In this document: piece by piece, positions 1-5,943 of the stretch
Position numbering within the stretch: the stretch's first letter is position 1
How the letters are laid out: every line of letters begins with the position of its first letter
Origin: an uncultured Magnetococcales bacterium
GTDB taxonomy: Bacteria > Pseudomonadota > Magnetococcia > Magnetococcales > Magnetaquicoccaceae
Direction of reading: 5' to 3'
DNA length: 7,689 nt
Assembly (NCBI GenBank): GCA_903913345.1
Contig: CAIWLA010000298.1
Coordinates: 1-7,689, forward strand
Position numbers and translations under genes: made by a program
The notes under the pieces: generated by a model
Database searches by the model: none
Told to the model about the DNA's origin: nothing
What the model saw: only the letters and a program-made list of their open reading frames with translations

Positions 1-13
1 ATACTGTCAGTAT
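1..13. repeat. Short perfect palindrome at the window edge
   Basis: ATACTG and CAGTAT are perfect 6-base inverted arms around a single T. A T5 run lies about eight bases downstream. The palindrome starts at base 1, so it may be part of a longer operator or the stem of a terminator for the gene before murB. None of the three forward frames across bases 1-100 looks like the C-terminus of MurC, the usual neighbour of MurB. The function is unknown. Confidence 0.3.
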
Positions 14-78
14 GTACGCCTTTTTGCAACGACGCGGGCGGACCAAAAGACAGGCAAGATGTCCAAGTTATTTTTGCC

Positions 79-95
79 AGGCTCCTTAGCCTTTT
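79..95 (+). terminator. Weak terminator-like hairpin just before murB
   Basis: AGGCT (79-83) and AGCCT (88-92) form a 5-bp stem with a CCTT loop, followed by a T4 run. The stem is short for an efficient intrinsic terminator. It ends only about 10 bases before the murB start, so it could instead affect murB translation. It may be a chance match. Confidence 0.2.
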
Positions 96-103
96 GAATA
101 TGC

Positions 104-1060
104 ATGGAAAAGATGGTCTTGTCACCCCACTATGATGGCTGGATGGCCAGCCTGGATACCCCTGTGCAGAGGGATGTGCCGCTCTCGGCGCGGACCACCT
201 GGAAAATCGGCGGCCCGGCCCGCTGGCTGATTCAACCCGACACGGTCCCGGCGTTGCAACGACTCCTGGTTGCGTGGCCCACCGGTCTGCCCCGGCTGAT
301 ATTGGGCGGCGGCAGCAATTTACTGGTTGACGATAACGGATTCCATGGAGTAGTCTTCGACCTCACCCGTCACCTGAAGCGGATGGAGATTCTCTCCACC
401 CCCCTCGAAGAGGAGGGGGTGGTTCTGGTACAGGCGGAGGCGGGGGTCGGCACCCGTGCCCTGGCCCATTTTGCCCGCAGCCACGGACTGACCGGTGCGG
501 AGTTTTTGGGCGGTATCCCCGGCAGCGTGGGGGGTGCCCTGCGCATGAATGCGGGGGCCTACGGCGGGGAGGTGCGCACCATTCTGGTGGAGTGCGACCT
601 GCTGGACACCGAAGGGCGGGTGCAGACCCGTCCGGTTCACCAGTTGGGCATGGGCTATCGAACCACCCAGGTGCCAGCGGATTGGATCTTTCTGTCGGCC
701 CGATTCGCCCTGCGCCGGGGGGATCCGGTGGTCATCCGCGAGCGGATGCGCACCTTGAATCGAACCCGACGTAAGAGCCAACCGTTGCGTTTTCCTTCGG
801 CTGGTTCCACCTTCAAAAATCCGCCGACCGGACCAAAGGCCTGGCAGTGGATTGAATCTGTGGGTTTGCGGGGGGCACGGGAGGGGCAGGCTCAGGTCTC
901 CGAGCAGCATTGCAATTTTTTGATCAACCGGGGGGGTGCCCTGGCACGGGAGATGCGCGTCTTGATCGACCGCATCCGGGAACGGGTGGACAAGGCGGGC
1001 GGAGGGGTTCTGGCCTTGGAGGTGGGGATTGTCGGTCCGTCTGGTCTGATCACGGATTGA
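104..1060 (+). CDS. murB: UDP-N-acetylenolpyruvoylglucosamine reductase
   Basis: This cytoplasmic FAD enzyme reduces UDP-GlcNAc-enolpyruvate to UDP-MurNAc with NADPH, the second committed step of peptidoglycan precursor synthesis. The 318-residue protein opens with the family motif TTWKIGGPA (31-39). It continues with the FAD-binding segments LILGGGSNLLV (65-75) and FLGGIPGSVGGALRMNAGAYGG (134-155). The expected catalytic residues are visible: Arg186 in GYR, Ser235 in SAGSTFKNP as the proton donor, and Glu306 in LALEVGIVG. The C-terminal domain is the short form seen in many Alphaproteobacteria and Firmicutes. The start is uncertain. ATG 104, ATG 113 and ATG 143 are all in frame and none has a strong Shine-Dalgarno sequence; ATG 143 would still leave the first motif intact. 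Downstream lies ddl after a short gap, as in many dcw clusters. The murC usually found directly upstream is not recognisable in the bases available. Confidence 0.97.
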   Translation: MEKMVLSPHYDGWMASLDTPVQRDVPLSARTTWKIGGPARWLIQPDTVPALQRLLVAWPTGLPRLILGGGSNLLVDDNGFHGVVFDLTRHLKRMEILSTPLEEEGVVLVQAEAGVGTRALAHFARSHGLTGAEFLGGIPGSVGGALRMNAGAYGGEVRTILVECDLLDTEGRVQTRPVHQLGMGYRTTQVPADWIFLSARFALRRGDPVVIRERMRTLNRTRRKSQPLRFPSAGSTFKNPPTGPKAWQWIESVGLRGAREGQAQVSEQHCNFLINRGGALAREMRVLIDRIRERVDKAGGGVLALEVGIVGPSGLITD

Positions 1061-1084
1061 CAGATAAAAAACCGGGATAATCAT
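1057..1084 (+). promoter_or_regulatory. Possible sigma-70 promoter for ddl
   Basis: A perfect -35 hexamer TTGACA (1057-1062) overlaps the murB stop codon. Sixteen bases further on is AATCAT (1079-1084), which matches four of six bases of the -10 consensus. Transcription would begin around 1091, a few bases before the ddl start. The -10 is weak and GATAAT at 1076-1081 is too close to the -35, so this is only a candidate. Confidence 0.25.
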
Positions 1085-1104
1085 ACACTTCAATCGGATT
1101 GACC

Positions 1105-2061
1105 GTGGACAAATCAAAAAAAATCGGTGTATTGCTGGGCGGTTCCTCCACGGAGCGGGCGGTGAGTCTGCGAAGCGGGGCGGCACTGGTGGCGGCCTAT
1201 CAGCGTCTGGGGTATTCGGTCATCCCCATTGACACCCACTCCGGTCGGGCCTTGCCCGGTATTCTGTTGGAGCAGGGGATCGATGTGGCGGTGATCGCTT
1301 TGCACGGTCCCCTGGGGGAAGACGGGACGGTGCAGGGGTTGCTGGAGGTGATGGGGATTCCCTACTCCGGTTCGGGCGTCACCGCCTCGGCCTTGTGCAT
1401 GAACAAAGCCCTCAGCAAGCGTCTGCTCCACAGCGCGGGGATAGCCACCCCGGCCTGGGAGGCGGTGCAGATGACCGTTGGGCAGCCAGTGGAATCACTC
1501 TCCCGCCTGATCGACACTTGGGCAGGCAAGAGCCTGTTTGTCAAACCCTCTTCCGCCGGTTCCAGTGTGGGCATCCGCCGGGTGGGTGAACCCTCCGAAC
1601 TGGCCACAGCCATGGTGGCGGCGTCCGAGGCAGCGGCCCAACCGGGCGAGACCGCCGATATATTGCTGGAACAGGAGATGCTTGGGACGGAGGTGACGCT
1701 GGCCATTCTCGATGGCGAACCCCTGCCCATGATTGAAATTCGCCCGGCAGAGGGATTCTATGATTATTTGAACAAATACACCCCAGGGCGAACCCACTAT
1801 CTGGTTCCGACCGAAAGCCTCTCCGCTCAGGAGATCCAGTCGGCGGTGGAGACGGGGTTGGCGGCGGGTCGGCTGTTGGGGTGCCGAGGATTGCACCGGG
1901 TGGACATGATTGTGGACCGGGCAGGTTGTGCGTGGGTTTTGGAGATCAATACCATACCGGGCCTGACGGAGACCAGCCTGGCACCCAGGGCAGCCGCAGC
2001 GGCGGGATTGACCTTCGATGCCCTGGCAGAACGCATCCTGGCTGGCGCGACACGGGAATAA
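1105..2061 (+). CDS. ddl: D-alanine--D-alanine ligase
   Basis: This cytoplasmic ATP-grasp ligase joins two D-alanines to make the dipeptide that MurF adds to the peptidoglycan precursor. Counted from GTG 1105 it has 318 residues, close to the roughly 306 of E. coli DdlB. The N-terminal motif VLLGGSSTERAVSLRSG holds the D-Ala-binding Glu17. KPSSAGSSVG (147-156) is the ATP-clamping loop. The omega loop FYDYLNKYT carries Lys224 and Tyr225. The metal and phosphate site RVDM...LEINTIPGLT supplies Arg265, Asp267, Glu280 and Asn282. Tyr225 at the site corresponding to E. coli Tyr216 fits a D-Ala-D-Ala rather than a D-Ala-D-lactate ligase. A TAA at 1078-1080 closes the frame upstream, and the only start codons before the conserved region are TTG 1099 and GTG 1105. 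GTG has a GGA motif six bases upstream, so I chose it. ddl lies between murB and ftsQ, the standard dcw order. Confidence 0.96.
   Translation: MDKSKKIGVLLGGSSTERAVSLRSGAALVAAYQRLGYSVIPIDTHSGRALPGILLEQGIDVAVIALHGPLGEDGTVQGLLEVMGIPYSGSGVTASALCMNKALSKRLLHSAGIATPAWEAVQMTVGQPVESLSRLIDTWAGKSLFVKPSSAGSSVGIRRVGEPSELATAMVAASEAAAQPGETADILLEQEMLGTEVTLAILDGEPLPMIEIRPAEGFYDYLNKYTPGRTHYLVPTESLSAQEIQSAVETGLAAGRLLGCRGLHRVDMIVDRAGCAWVLEINTIPGLTETSLAPRAAAAAGLTFDALAERILAGATRE
2054..2057 (+). promoter_or_regulatory. Ribosome binding site deciding the ftsQ start
   Basis: GGGA lies inside the last codons of ddl, six bases before TTG 2064. It is the only reasonable Shine-Dalgarno match near the beginning of the FtsQ membrane segment. 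It supports a TTG start coupled to termination of ddl translation. Confidence 0.45.
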
Positions 2062-2063
2062 CC

Positions 2064-2750
2064 TTGCCTAGACACCTTGCCCTGCTCCTGCTGATTGGCC
2101 TCTTCATGGCCGCCATTTTTGGCTGGCATGAGGTCAGCCAGCCGGGCTGGTTTCCGTTACAGGAGATGCGTGTCTCCGGCTTGATCCATACGCCGGTTGC
2201 CCAGGCCACGGAGGCGGTTGGGGTGGAAAAGGGCAGCAACCTGCTGGGCGTCAACCCCAGAACGGTGCAGGTCCGCCTGGAGAGCCTGCCCTGGGTGCGC
2301 TCGGTACACGTCAAGCGGCAGTTTCCTTCCATACTGTACATTCGTGTGGTAGAAAAGGTGGCTGTGGGCATGGTCCGTGAAGAAGATCGCCTTTTCCTGG
2401 TGGACGAGTACGGCGTCAGCATCAAACCCCTGGAAAAGGGTGACCCCTTGATGTTGCCCATCATTGTCTCGGCCCCAGGGGAGGAAAAGGCGGCTCAGGT
2501 CGTCTGGTTGATCAATCTGCTGGCCAAACATGCCTGGCTGCAGCAGCGCATTTCGGAGGCGGTGGGTGCGCCGGGTGGCCGATGGACGTTGTATACCAAG
2601 CAGGGCGTCAAGCTGTTGCTCTCCAACCGGACGGACCAGGAGCTGGATCTCCTGAAGCGACTCCAGGACCAATATGCCATACTGGATCGCAAGATACGTC
2701 AGGTTGAGTTGCGCGTTCCCGGACGGGCGATGGTTCGTTTTGCCCTGTAA
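2064..2750 (+). CDS. ftsQ: Cell division protein FtsQ
   Basis: FtsQ is a bitopic inner-membrane protein of the divisome. It binds FtsB and FtsL and helps to recruit and control the septal peptidoglycan synthases FtsW and FtsI. From TTG 2064 the protein has 228 residues. A hydrophobic helix at about residues 4-21 is followed by a POTRA domain (about 32-101) starting FPLQEMRVSG and ending in PWVRSVHVKRQFPSILYIRVVEK, which closely follows the family pattern. LVDEYGVSI then opens the FtsQ-specific domain, and the end VELRVPGRAMVRF is the typical final strand. The start is unusual. No ATG precedes the helix in a sensible place, and TTG 2064 lies two bases after the ddl stop with GGGA at good spacing. 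That leaves only three residues before the membrane helix, shorter than the cytoplasmic tail of most FtsQ proteins. An upstream start inside ddl cannot be excluded. Identity is clear; the start is moderately sure. Confidence 0.93.
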   Translation: MPRHLALLLLIGLFMAAIFGWHEVSQPGWFPLQEMRVSGLIHTPVAQATEAVGVEKGSNLLGVNPRTVQVRLESLPWVRSVHVKRQFPSILYIRVVEKVAVGMVREEDRLFLVDEYGVSIKPLEKGDPLMLPIIVSAPGEEKAAQVVWLINLLAKHAWLQQRISEAVGAPGGRWTLYTKQGVKLLLSNRTDQELDLLKRLQDQYAILDRKIRQVELRVPGRAMVRFAL

Positions 2751-2843
2751 ACATTTTTCGATCATCACCCCTTTCGTTTGAATGGCGATTGGTGGTAATA
2801 AGAGTACCGAGGGTTTTTGTTCGCTCAAGCGGCGGCGTCGCTC

Positions 2844-2870
2844 TTGGGTCTGCAGCGGAATTCATACAAT
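2844..2870 (+). promoter_or_regulatory. Possible promoter ahead of ftsA
   Basis: TACAAT (2865-2870) matches five of six bases of the -10 consensus. TTGGGT (2844-2849) is a poor -35 at a short 15-base spacing. It lies in the 143-base gap between ftsQ and ftsA, and transcription would start about 17 bases before the ftsA ATG. In other proteobacteria ftsA and ftsZ often have promoters in this part of the cluster. The match alone is weak. Confidence 0.22.
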
Positions 2871-2893
2871 CTCTTTTTCCAAATGGACATGTG

Positions 2894-4132
2894 ATGCCCA
2901 TACAGGATCAAAATTTGATTGTCGGACTGGACATCGGAACGACAAAAATTTGTTGTATTGTTGCCGACTTGCAAGCCGATGGCCGCTTGGATATTATCGG
3001 TGTTGGCAGCCATCCGTCGCGGGGATTGCGCAAAGGGGTCGTGATCGACATCGACTCCACGGTGGAAAGTATGCGCATGGCGGTGGAAGAGGCGGAGATG
3101 ATGGCTGGCGTGGAGATCAGAATGGTCTACGCGGGCATCGCCGGGGGTCATATCAAGAGTGGCAACTCCAATGGGGTGGTGGCCACCAAGGATGGCGAAG
3201 TCACCGCCAGCGATATACAGCGGGTTCTGGATGCCGCCCGCGCCCACAATATTCCCATGGATCGTGAAATCCTGCACATCATCCCGCAGGAGTATATACT
3301 GGACGGCCAGGATGGCATCAAGCAACCCCTGAACATGTCGGGGGTGCGTCTGGAGGCCCGTGTACACATTGTCACGGGGGCCGTGGCCTCGGCACAAAAT
3401 ATTATCAAATGCGTCAACCGTTGCGGTTTGGATGTGGGTGATATTATCCTGGAGCAACTGGCCTCTGCGGAAGCGGTACTCACCTCCGATGAAAAGGAGC
3501 TGGGGGTCTGCCTCCTGGATATTGGCGGCGGCACCACCGATATCGCCCTCTTCTGCGAAGGACACATCAAACATACGGCCGTCCTGGCCATCGGCGGTGA
3601 CCACCTCACGAACGATATTGCGGTCGGTTTGCGTACCCCGACCCGCGAGGCAGAGTTGATCAAGCGCAAATATGGCTGTGCCCTCTCCTCCCTGGTCAAC
3701 CCGGAAGAGGTAATCGAGGTCCCCAGCATCGGCGACCGCAAGGCCCGTTCCCTGGGTCGGCATATCCTGGCCGAGATTATCGAGCCGAGGGTGGAGGAGC
3801 TGTTTACGCTGGTCAGTCGGGAGATTGCCCGTTCCGGTTTTGAGGAACAGTTGGCGGCCGGGGTTGTATTGACGGGCGGTTCCTCCATTACTGAAGGGAT
3901 GGTGGAACTGGCCGAGGAGGTATTCAACAAGCCGGTCCGACGGGGCATTCCCCATGGAATTGGCGGATTGACCGATGTGGTCAACAGTCCGGTTTATGCG
4001 ACGGCCGTTGGTCTGGTACAATTTGCCAGTCGCAATGAAAAAGAGTTGTCCAGACAGATGGTGCCCACTGGAGGACCATCGATGCAAGGCATCTTCCAGC
4101 GTATGCGGTCGTGGCTGGGAGAGATTTTTTGA
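2894..4132 (+). CDS. ftsA: Cell division protein FtsA
   Basis: FtsA is an actin-like ATPase that tethers FtsZ filaments to the inner membrane and links the Z-ring to later divisome proteins. From ATG 2894 it has 412 residues, against 420 in E. coli. The actin-fold nucleotide motifs appear in order: phosphate-1 VGLDIGTTK (10-18), phosphate-2 LLDIGGGTTDIALF (207-220) and the adenosine motif VVLTGGSSITEGM (324-336). The FtsA-specific 1C subdomain lies at about 84-162. The end GIFQRMRSWLGEIF (399-412) is an amphipathic helix very like the membrane-targeting helix of E. coli FtsA. The frame stays open upstream to TTG 2789, but those 35 residues resemble nothing in the family, and MPIQDQNLIVGLDIGTTK is a normal FtsA beginning. 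The Shine-Dalgarno sequence is weak. The gene lies 143 bases after ftsQ and 82 before ftsZ, so translation is probably not tightly coupled on either side. Confidence 0.97.
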   Translation: MPIQDQNLIVGLDIGTTKICCIVADLQADGRLDIIGVGSHPSRGLRKGVVIDIDSTVESMRMAVEEAEMMAGVEIRMVYAGIAGGHIKSGNSNGVVATKDGEVTASDIQRVLDAARAHNIPMDREILHIIPQEYILDGQDGIKQPLNMSGVRLEARVHIVTGAVASAQNIIKCVNRCGLDVGDIILEQLASAEAVLTSDEKELGVCLLDIGGGTTDIALFCEGHIKHTAVLAIGGDHLTNDIAVGLRTPTREAELIKRKYGCALSSLVNPEEVIEVPSIGDRKARSLGRHILAEIIEPRVEELFTLVSREIARSGFEEQLAAGVVLTGGSSITEGMVELAEEVFNKPVRRGIPHGIGGLTDVVNSPVYATAVGLVQFASRNEKELSRQMVPTGGPSMQGIFQRMRSWLGEIF

Positions 4133-4203
4133 GTATACATGTCCGCGCGTCTCATGCCGACGGGGCCTGTGACCGCGCTATGGGTGTGGGTGTCTTTCTC
4201 CTT

Positions 4204-4209
4204 GGGGGA
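4204..4209 (+). promoter_or_regulatory. Strong ribosome binding site of ftsZ
   Basis: GGGGGA lies five bases before ATG 4215. It is the best Shine-Dalgarno match in the window, as would fit the high protein level that FtsZ usually reaches compared with FtsQ and FtsA. It fixes the ftsZ start. Confidence 0.7.
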
Positions 4210-4214
4210 TTTCG

Positions 4215-5447
4215 ATGATAATCGAAGAATTTGATCAAACCAACCAATTGGATGCGCGGATCAAGGTCGTTGGCGTTGGCGGGGGCGGCGGTAACGCCAT
4301 CAACAACATGATCCAGTCCCAGTTGGACGGGGTTGAGTTTATTGTCGCCAATACCGATGCCCAGGCATTGGCACGCAACCTGGCACCGACCCGCATTCAG
4401 ATTGGCGAAAATGTCACCCGTGGTTTGGGGGCCGGGGCCAAGCCAGAGGTCGGAATGCGGGCCGCTGAAGAGAGCCAGGACCGCATCCGCGAGGCGTTGA
4501 CGGGGGCCGACATGGTCTTCATCACGGCGGGCATGGGGGGGGGCACGGGCACAGGAGCCGCACCCATTATTGCCAAAATTGCCAAGGAACTGGGCATTCT
4601 GACCGTGGCGGTCGTCACCAAACCGTTCAGCTTTGAGGGCAAACGTCGTTACCGTTTTGCCGAAGAGGGTTTGGACGAGTTGCGCAAATATGTCGATACC
4701 GTCATCACCATCCCCAATCAAAAACTCCTCGGCGTGGTGGGCAAGAATACCACCATTCTGGAGGCGTTTCGGCGGGCGGACGATGTCTTGAACCAGGCCG
4801 TGCGCGGCATTACCGACCTGATTACGGTGCCCGGTCTGATCAATGTGGATTTTGCCGATGTACGAACCGTCATGGATGAGATGGGACAAGCCATGATGGG
4901 GGCGGCCGAGGCCAGCGGGGATACCCGTGCCCTGGATGCCGCCACCCATGCCATTTCCAGCCCTCTGCTGGATGATGTCTCCATCCATGGTGCCCGTGGC
5001 GTACTGATCAACATTACCGGTGGTTACAACCTCTCCCTGCAGGAGGTCGATGAGGCGGCCACCGTGGTCCGCGACATGGCCCACGAAGATGCCATCATTG
5101 TCTTTGGTGCCGTCCTGGATGAGGCCATGGAAGACACGGTGCGGGTGACCGTGGTGGCCACCGGTATCGGCACCGCTGAGAAGGTCCATTTTCCCAGCAA
5201 ACGGGAGCCGTCCACCTCCTTTTATCCCCAGGCATCGTCACAGCCACGGCGTTACGCCGCCGCCGCCACCGCAGCGGCCACCCCCATACAACGGAAGGCC
5301 TCTCCACCCGCCTCCGCCCAGGAAGAGTTCCGGGACCGGAGCAGTCGCACCGCCAGACGACCGGTCAATCTGGATCAAAATCTGGATCAGGTCAACACCG
5401 AAGACTCTTTTGATGTCCCAACCTTTCTGCGGCGACAGATGGATTGA
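4215..5447 (+). CDS. ftsZ: Cell division protein FtsZ
   Basis: FtsZ is the tubulin-like GTPase that polymerises into the cytokinetic ring. The 410-residue protein has the nucleotide-binding N-terminal domain with [14 protein letters not shown] (19-32) and the tubulin signature GGGTGTG (108-114). The T7 loop NVDFAD (210-215) supplies the catalytic acids Asp212 and Asp215 to the next subunit. The activation domain runs to about 325. A variable linker rich in Ala, Pro and Arg follows (about 330-395), partly encoded by GCC-type triplets near 5260-5282. The end [12 protein letters not shown] (399-410) is the conserved C-terminal peptide that binds FtsA and other partners, with the DxPxFLRRQ core intact. 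The matching FtsA is encoded just upstream. The start has a strong Shine-Dalgarno sequence. The signature motif is written with an uninterrupted G9 run (4535-4543), which is prone to sequencing or replication slippage, but the frame is intact here. Confidence 0.98.
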   Translation: MIIEEFDQTNQLDARIKVVGVGGGGGNAINNMIQSQLDGVEFIVANTDAQALARNLAPTRIQIGENVTRGLGAGAKPEVGMRAAEESQDRIREALTGADMVFITAGMGGGTGTGAAPIIAKIAKELGILTVAVVTKPFSFEGKRRYRFAEEGLDELRKYVDTVITIPNQKLLGVVGKNTTILEAFRRADDVLNQAVRGITDLITVPGLINVDFADVRTVMDEMGQAMMGAAEASGDTRALDAATHAISSPLLDDVSIHGARGVLINITGGYNLSLQEVDEAATVVRDMAHEDAIIVFGAVLDEAMEDTVRVTVVATGIGTAEKVHFPSKREPSTSFYPQASSQPRRYAAAATAAATPIQRKASPPASAQEEFRDRSSRTARRPVNLDQNLDQVNTEDSFDVPTFLRRQMD

Positions 5448-5540
5448 GTCATCGGATATGTAAAGAATTGTGAAAAAATGGTCCGACCGATGGCCCGTTT
5501 TCCTGCGGTTTTCCGGGATGGTTTTTGGTGGACTGTCGTC

Positions 5541-5561
5541 TTATTTTATTAAAAAAAATAT
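5541..5561. other. Pure A/T tract with A8 run
   Basis: Twenty-one consecutive A/T bases lie in otherwise GC-rich DNA, including TATTTT at 5542-5547 and A8 at 5551-5558. Three T-tracts precede it at 11- to 13-base spacing, which would tend to bend DNA. A promoter is possible, with TTGGTG (5525-5530) and TATTAA (5547-5552) at a 16-base spacing, but the match is weak. A transcript from here would run about 100 bases to the terminator at 5660. Confidence 0.3.
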
Positions 5562-5615
5562 CGCGTTGCCCGATTGTCCGTCCGCGATTCATCTTGGAAC
5601 AGGTCACTGTTTTTT

Positions 5616-5660
5616 GCCCCACCACTGAGCACGGAAAGTGCGCCGGTGGTGGGGCTTTTT
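5616..5660 (+). terminator. Two-part intrinsic terminator after ftsZ
   Basis: The arms GCCCCACCAC (5616-5625) and GTGGTGGGGC (5646-5655) pair perfectly over 10 bases. They are followed by T5, then CA, then T6. Inside is a second small stem, GCAC (5629-5632) with GTGC (5638-5641), closed by a GGAAA loop. The result is an outer stem, an asymmetric internal loop and an inner hairpin. It ends the ftsZ transcript about 210 bases after the stop codon, or possibly a small RNA starting near 5559. Confidence 0.85.
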
Positions 5661-5737
5661 CATTTTTTCCTTCCCTCATGGCCAAAAAAAACATACCATC
5701 CCCTCTCCTTGGAAAATCATGTATCGAGCCTCTCCTC

Positions 5738-5754
5738 TTGGCACCGGGATTGCT
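5738..5754 (+). promoter_or_regulatory. Sigma-54 (-24/-12) promoter upstream of lpxC
   Basis: TTGGCACCGGGATTGCT matches the known sigma-54 consensus YTGGCACGrNNNTTGCW at every specified position but one (C in place of the G after CAC). The invariant GG (5740-5741) and GC (5752-5753) have the exact required spacing. Transcription would begin near 5765, giving a leader of about 180 bases before lpxC. It lies just after the ftsZ terminator and faces lpxC, in a non-coding stretch, which makes chance less likely. Sigma-54 promoters need an AAA+ activator. I saw no clear activator site, though the region 5448-5735 has room for one. Confidence 0.65.
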
Positions 5755-5774
5755 GAAATGGTTTTTAGGTTAAC

Positions 5775-5836
5775 GGAATCCTATCGAATACGCCCCAGGC
5801 GTCCGAGAAAAGCGGATTCCTTGACACCCTCAAGGA
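5775..5836 (+). promoter_or_regulatory. Structured lpxC leader with competing hairpins
   Basis: GGAATCC (5775-5781) pairs with GGATTCC (5814-5820) and encloses a small hairpin, ACGCC (5790-5794) with GGCGT (5798-5802). The 3' arm shares bases 5818-5820 with a second hairpin, TCCTTGA (5818-5824) with TCAAGGA (5830-5836) around CACCC. The two outer structures cannot both form fully. The first begins about ten bases after the predicted sigma-54 start point. It does not match any riboswitch class I know. The second palindrome could also be a protein operator. Confidence 0.35.
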
Positions 5837-5943
5837 CAATGAACCCAAAAAAATGACACTCAATGGATATCTGGCTGAGTGAGGGGTTGACGGTCCTGTA
5901 CGGATAAAGCACCGGGCCAACTTTTTTAACTGGGATCTGCCAA

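Larger units (their letters stand above)
5448..5943 (+). other. Non-coding regulatory gap between ftsZ and lpxC
   Basis: This 496-base stretch has no credible gene. In order it holds three T-tracts at 5498-5501, 5509-5512 and 5522-5526, 21 bases of pure A/T at 5541-5561, a two-part intrinsic terminator at 5616-5660, a sigma-54-type promoter at 5738-5754, inverted repeats between 5775 and 5836, and the lpxC Shine-Dalgarno region near 5932-5935. The open frames that cross it run straight through the terminator and show no family resemblance. The layout separates the division genes from the lpxC unit. Confidence 0.8.

Noticed and set aside
1881..2063. An ATG start for ftsQ at 1881, inside ddl
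   Set aside because: The added residues are a frame-shifted reading of ddl, rich in Gly, Pro and Arg with no FtsQ likeness, and would mean a very long overlap. TTG 2064 has a Shine-Dalgarno match and sits right after the ddl stop.
2789..2893. N-terminal extension of FtsA from TTG 2789
   Set aside because: The 35 extra residues match nothing typical of FtsA, and ATG 2894 gives a normal length and beginning.
2825..4087. Long open frame on the minus strand opposite ftsA (420 codons)
   Set aside because: It is the antisense of a clear ftsA, His/Gln/Asp-rich with no domain pattern, as expected from codon bias in GC-rich DNA. The same applies to the minus-strand frames opposite ftsZ (4152-5189) and lpxC (6163-6999).
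5525..5773. Small open frame of 82 codons between ftsZ and lpxC
   Set aside because: It reads through the terminator and the sigma-54 promoter, has no ribosome site and has no recognisable protein features.
5821..5849. sigma-70 promoter from the perfect TTGACA at 5821
   Set aside because: At 16-18 bases downstream there is only CCCAAA-like sequence, with no -10. The hexamer is better explained as part of the inverted repeat 5818-5836.
5863..5907. Leader peptide of 14 codons upstream of lpxC
   Set aside because: There is no ribosome binding site and no run of a regulatory codon.
5887..5915. sigma-70 promoter from TTGACG at 5887 for lpxC
   Set aside because: The nearest -10-like sequence, GATAAA, is only ten bases away, and the correct spacing holds GC-rich sequence.
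5892..5925. Attenuator hairpin GGTCC/GGGCC followed by a T-run before lpxC
   Set aside because: The stem is only five pairs including a G-U, with a 17-base loop, too weak to call even with T6 downstream.
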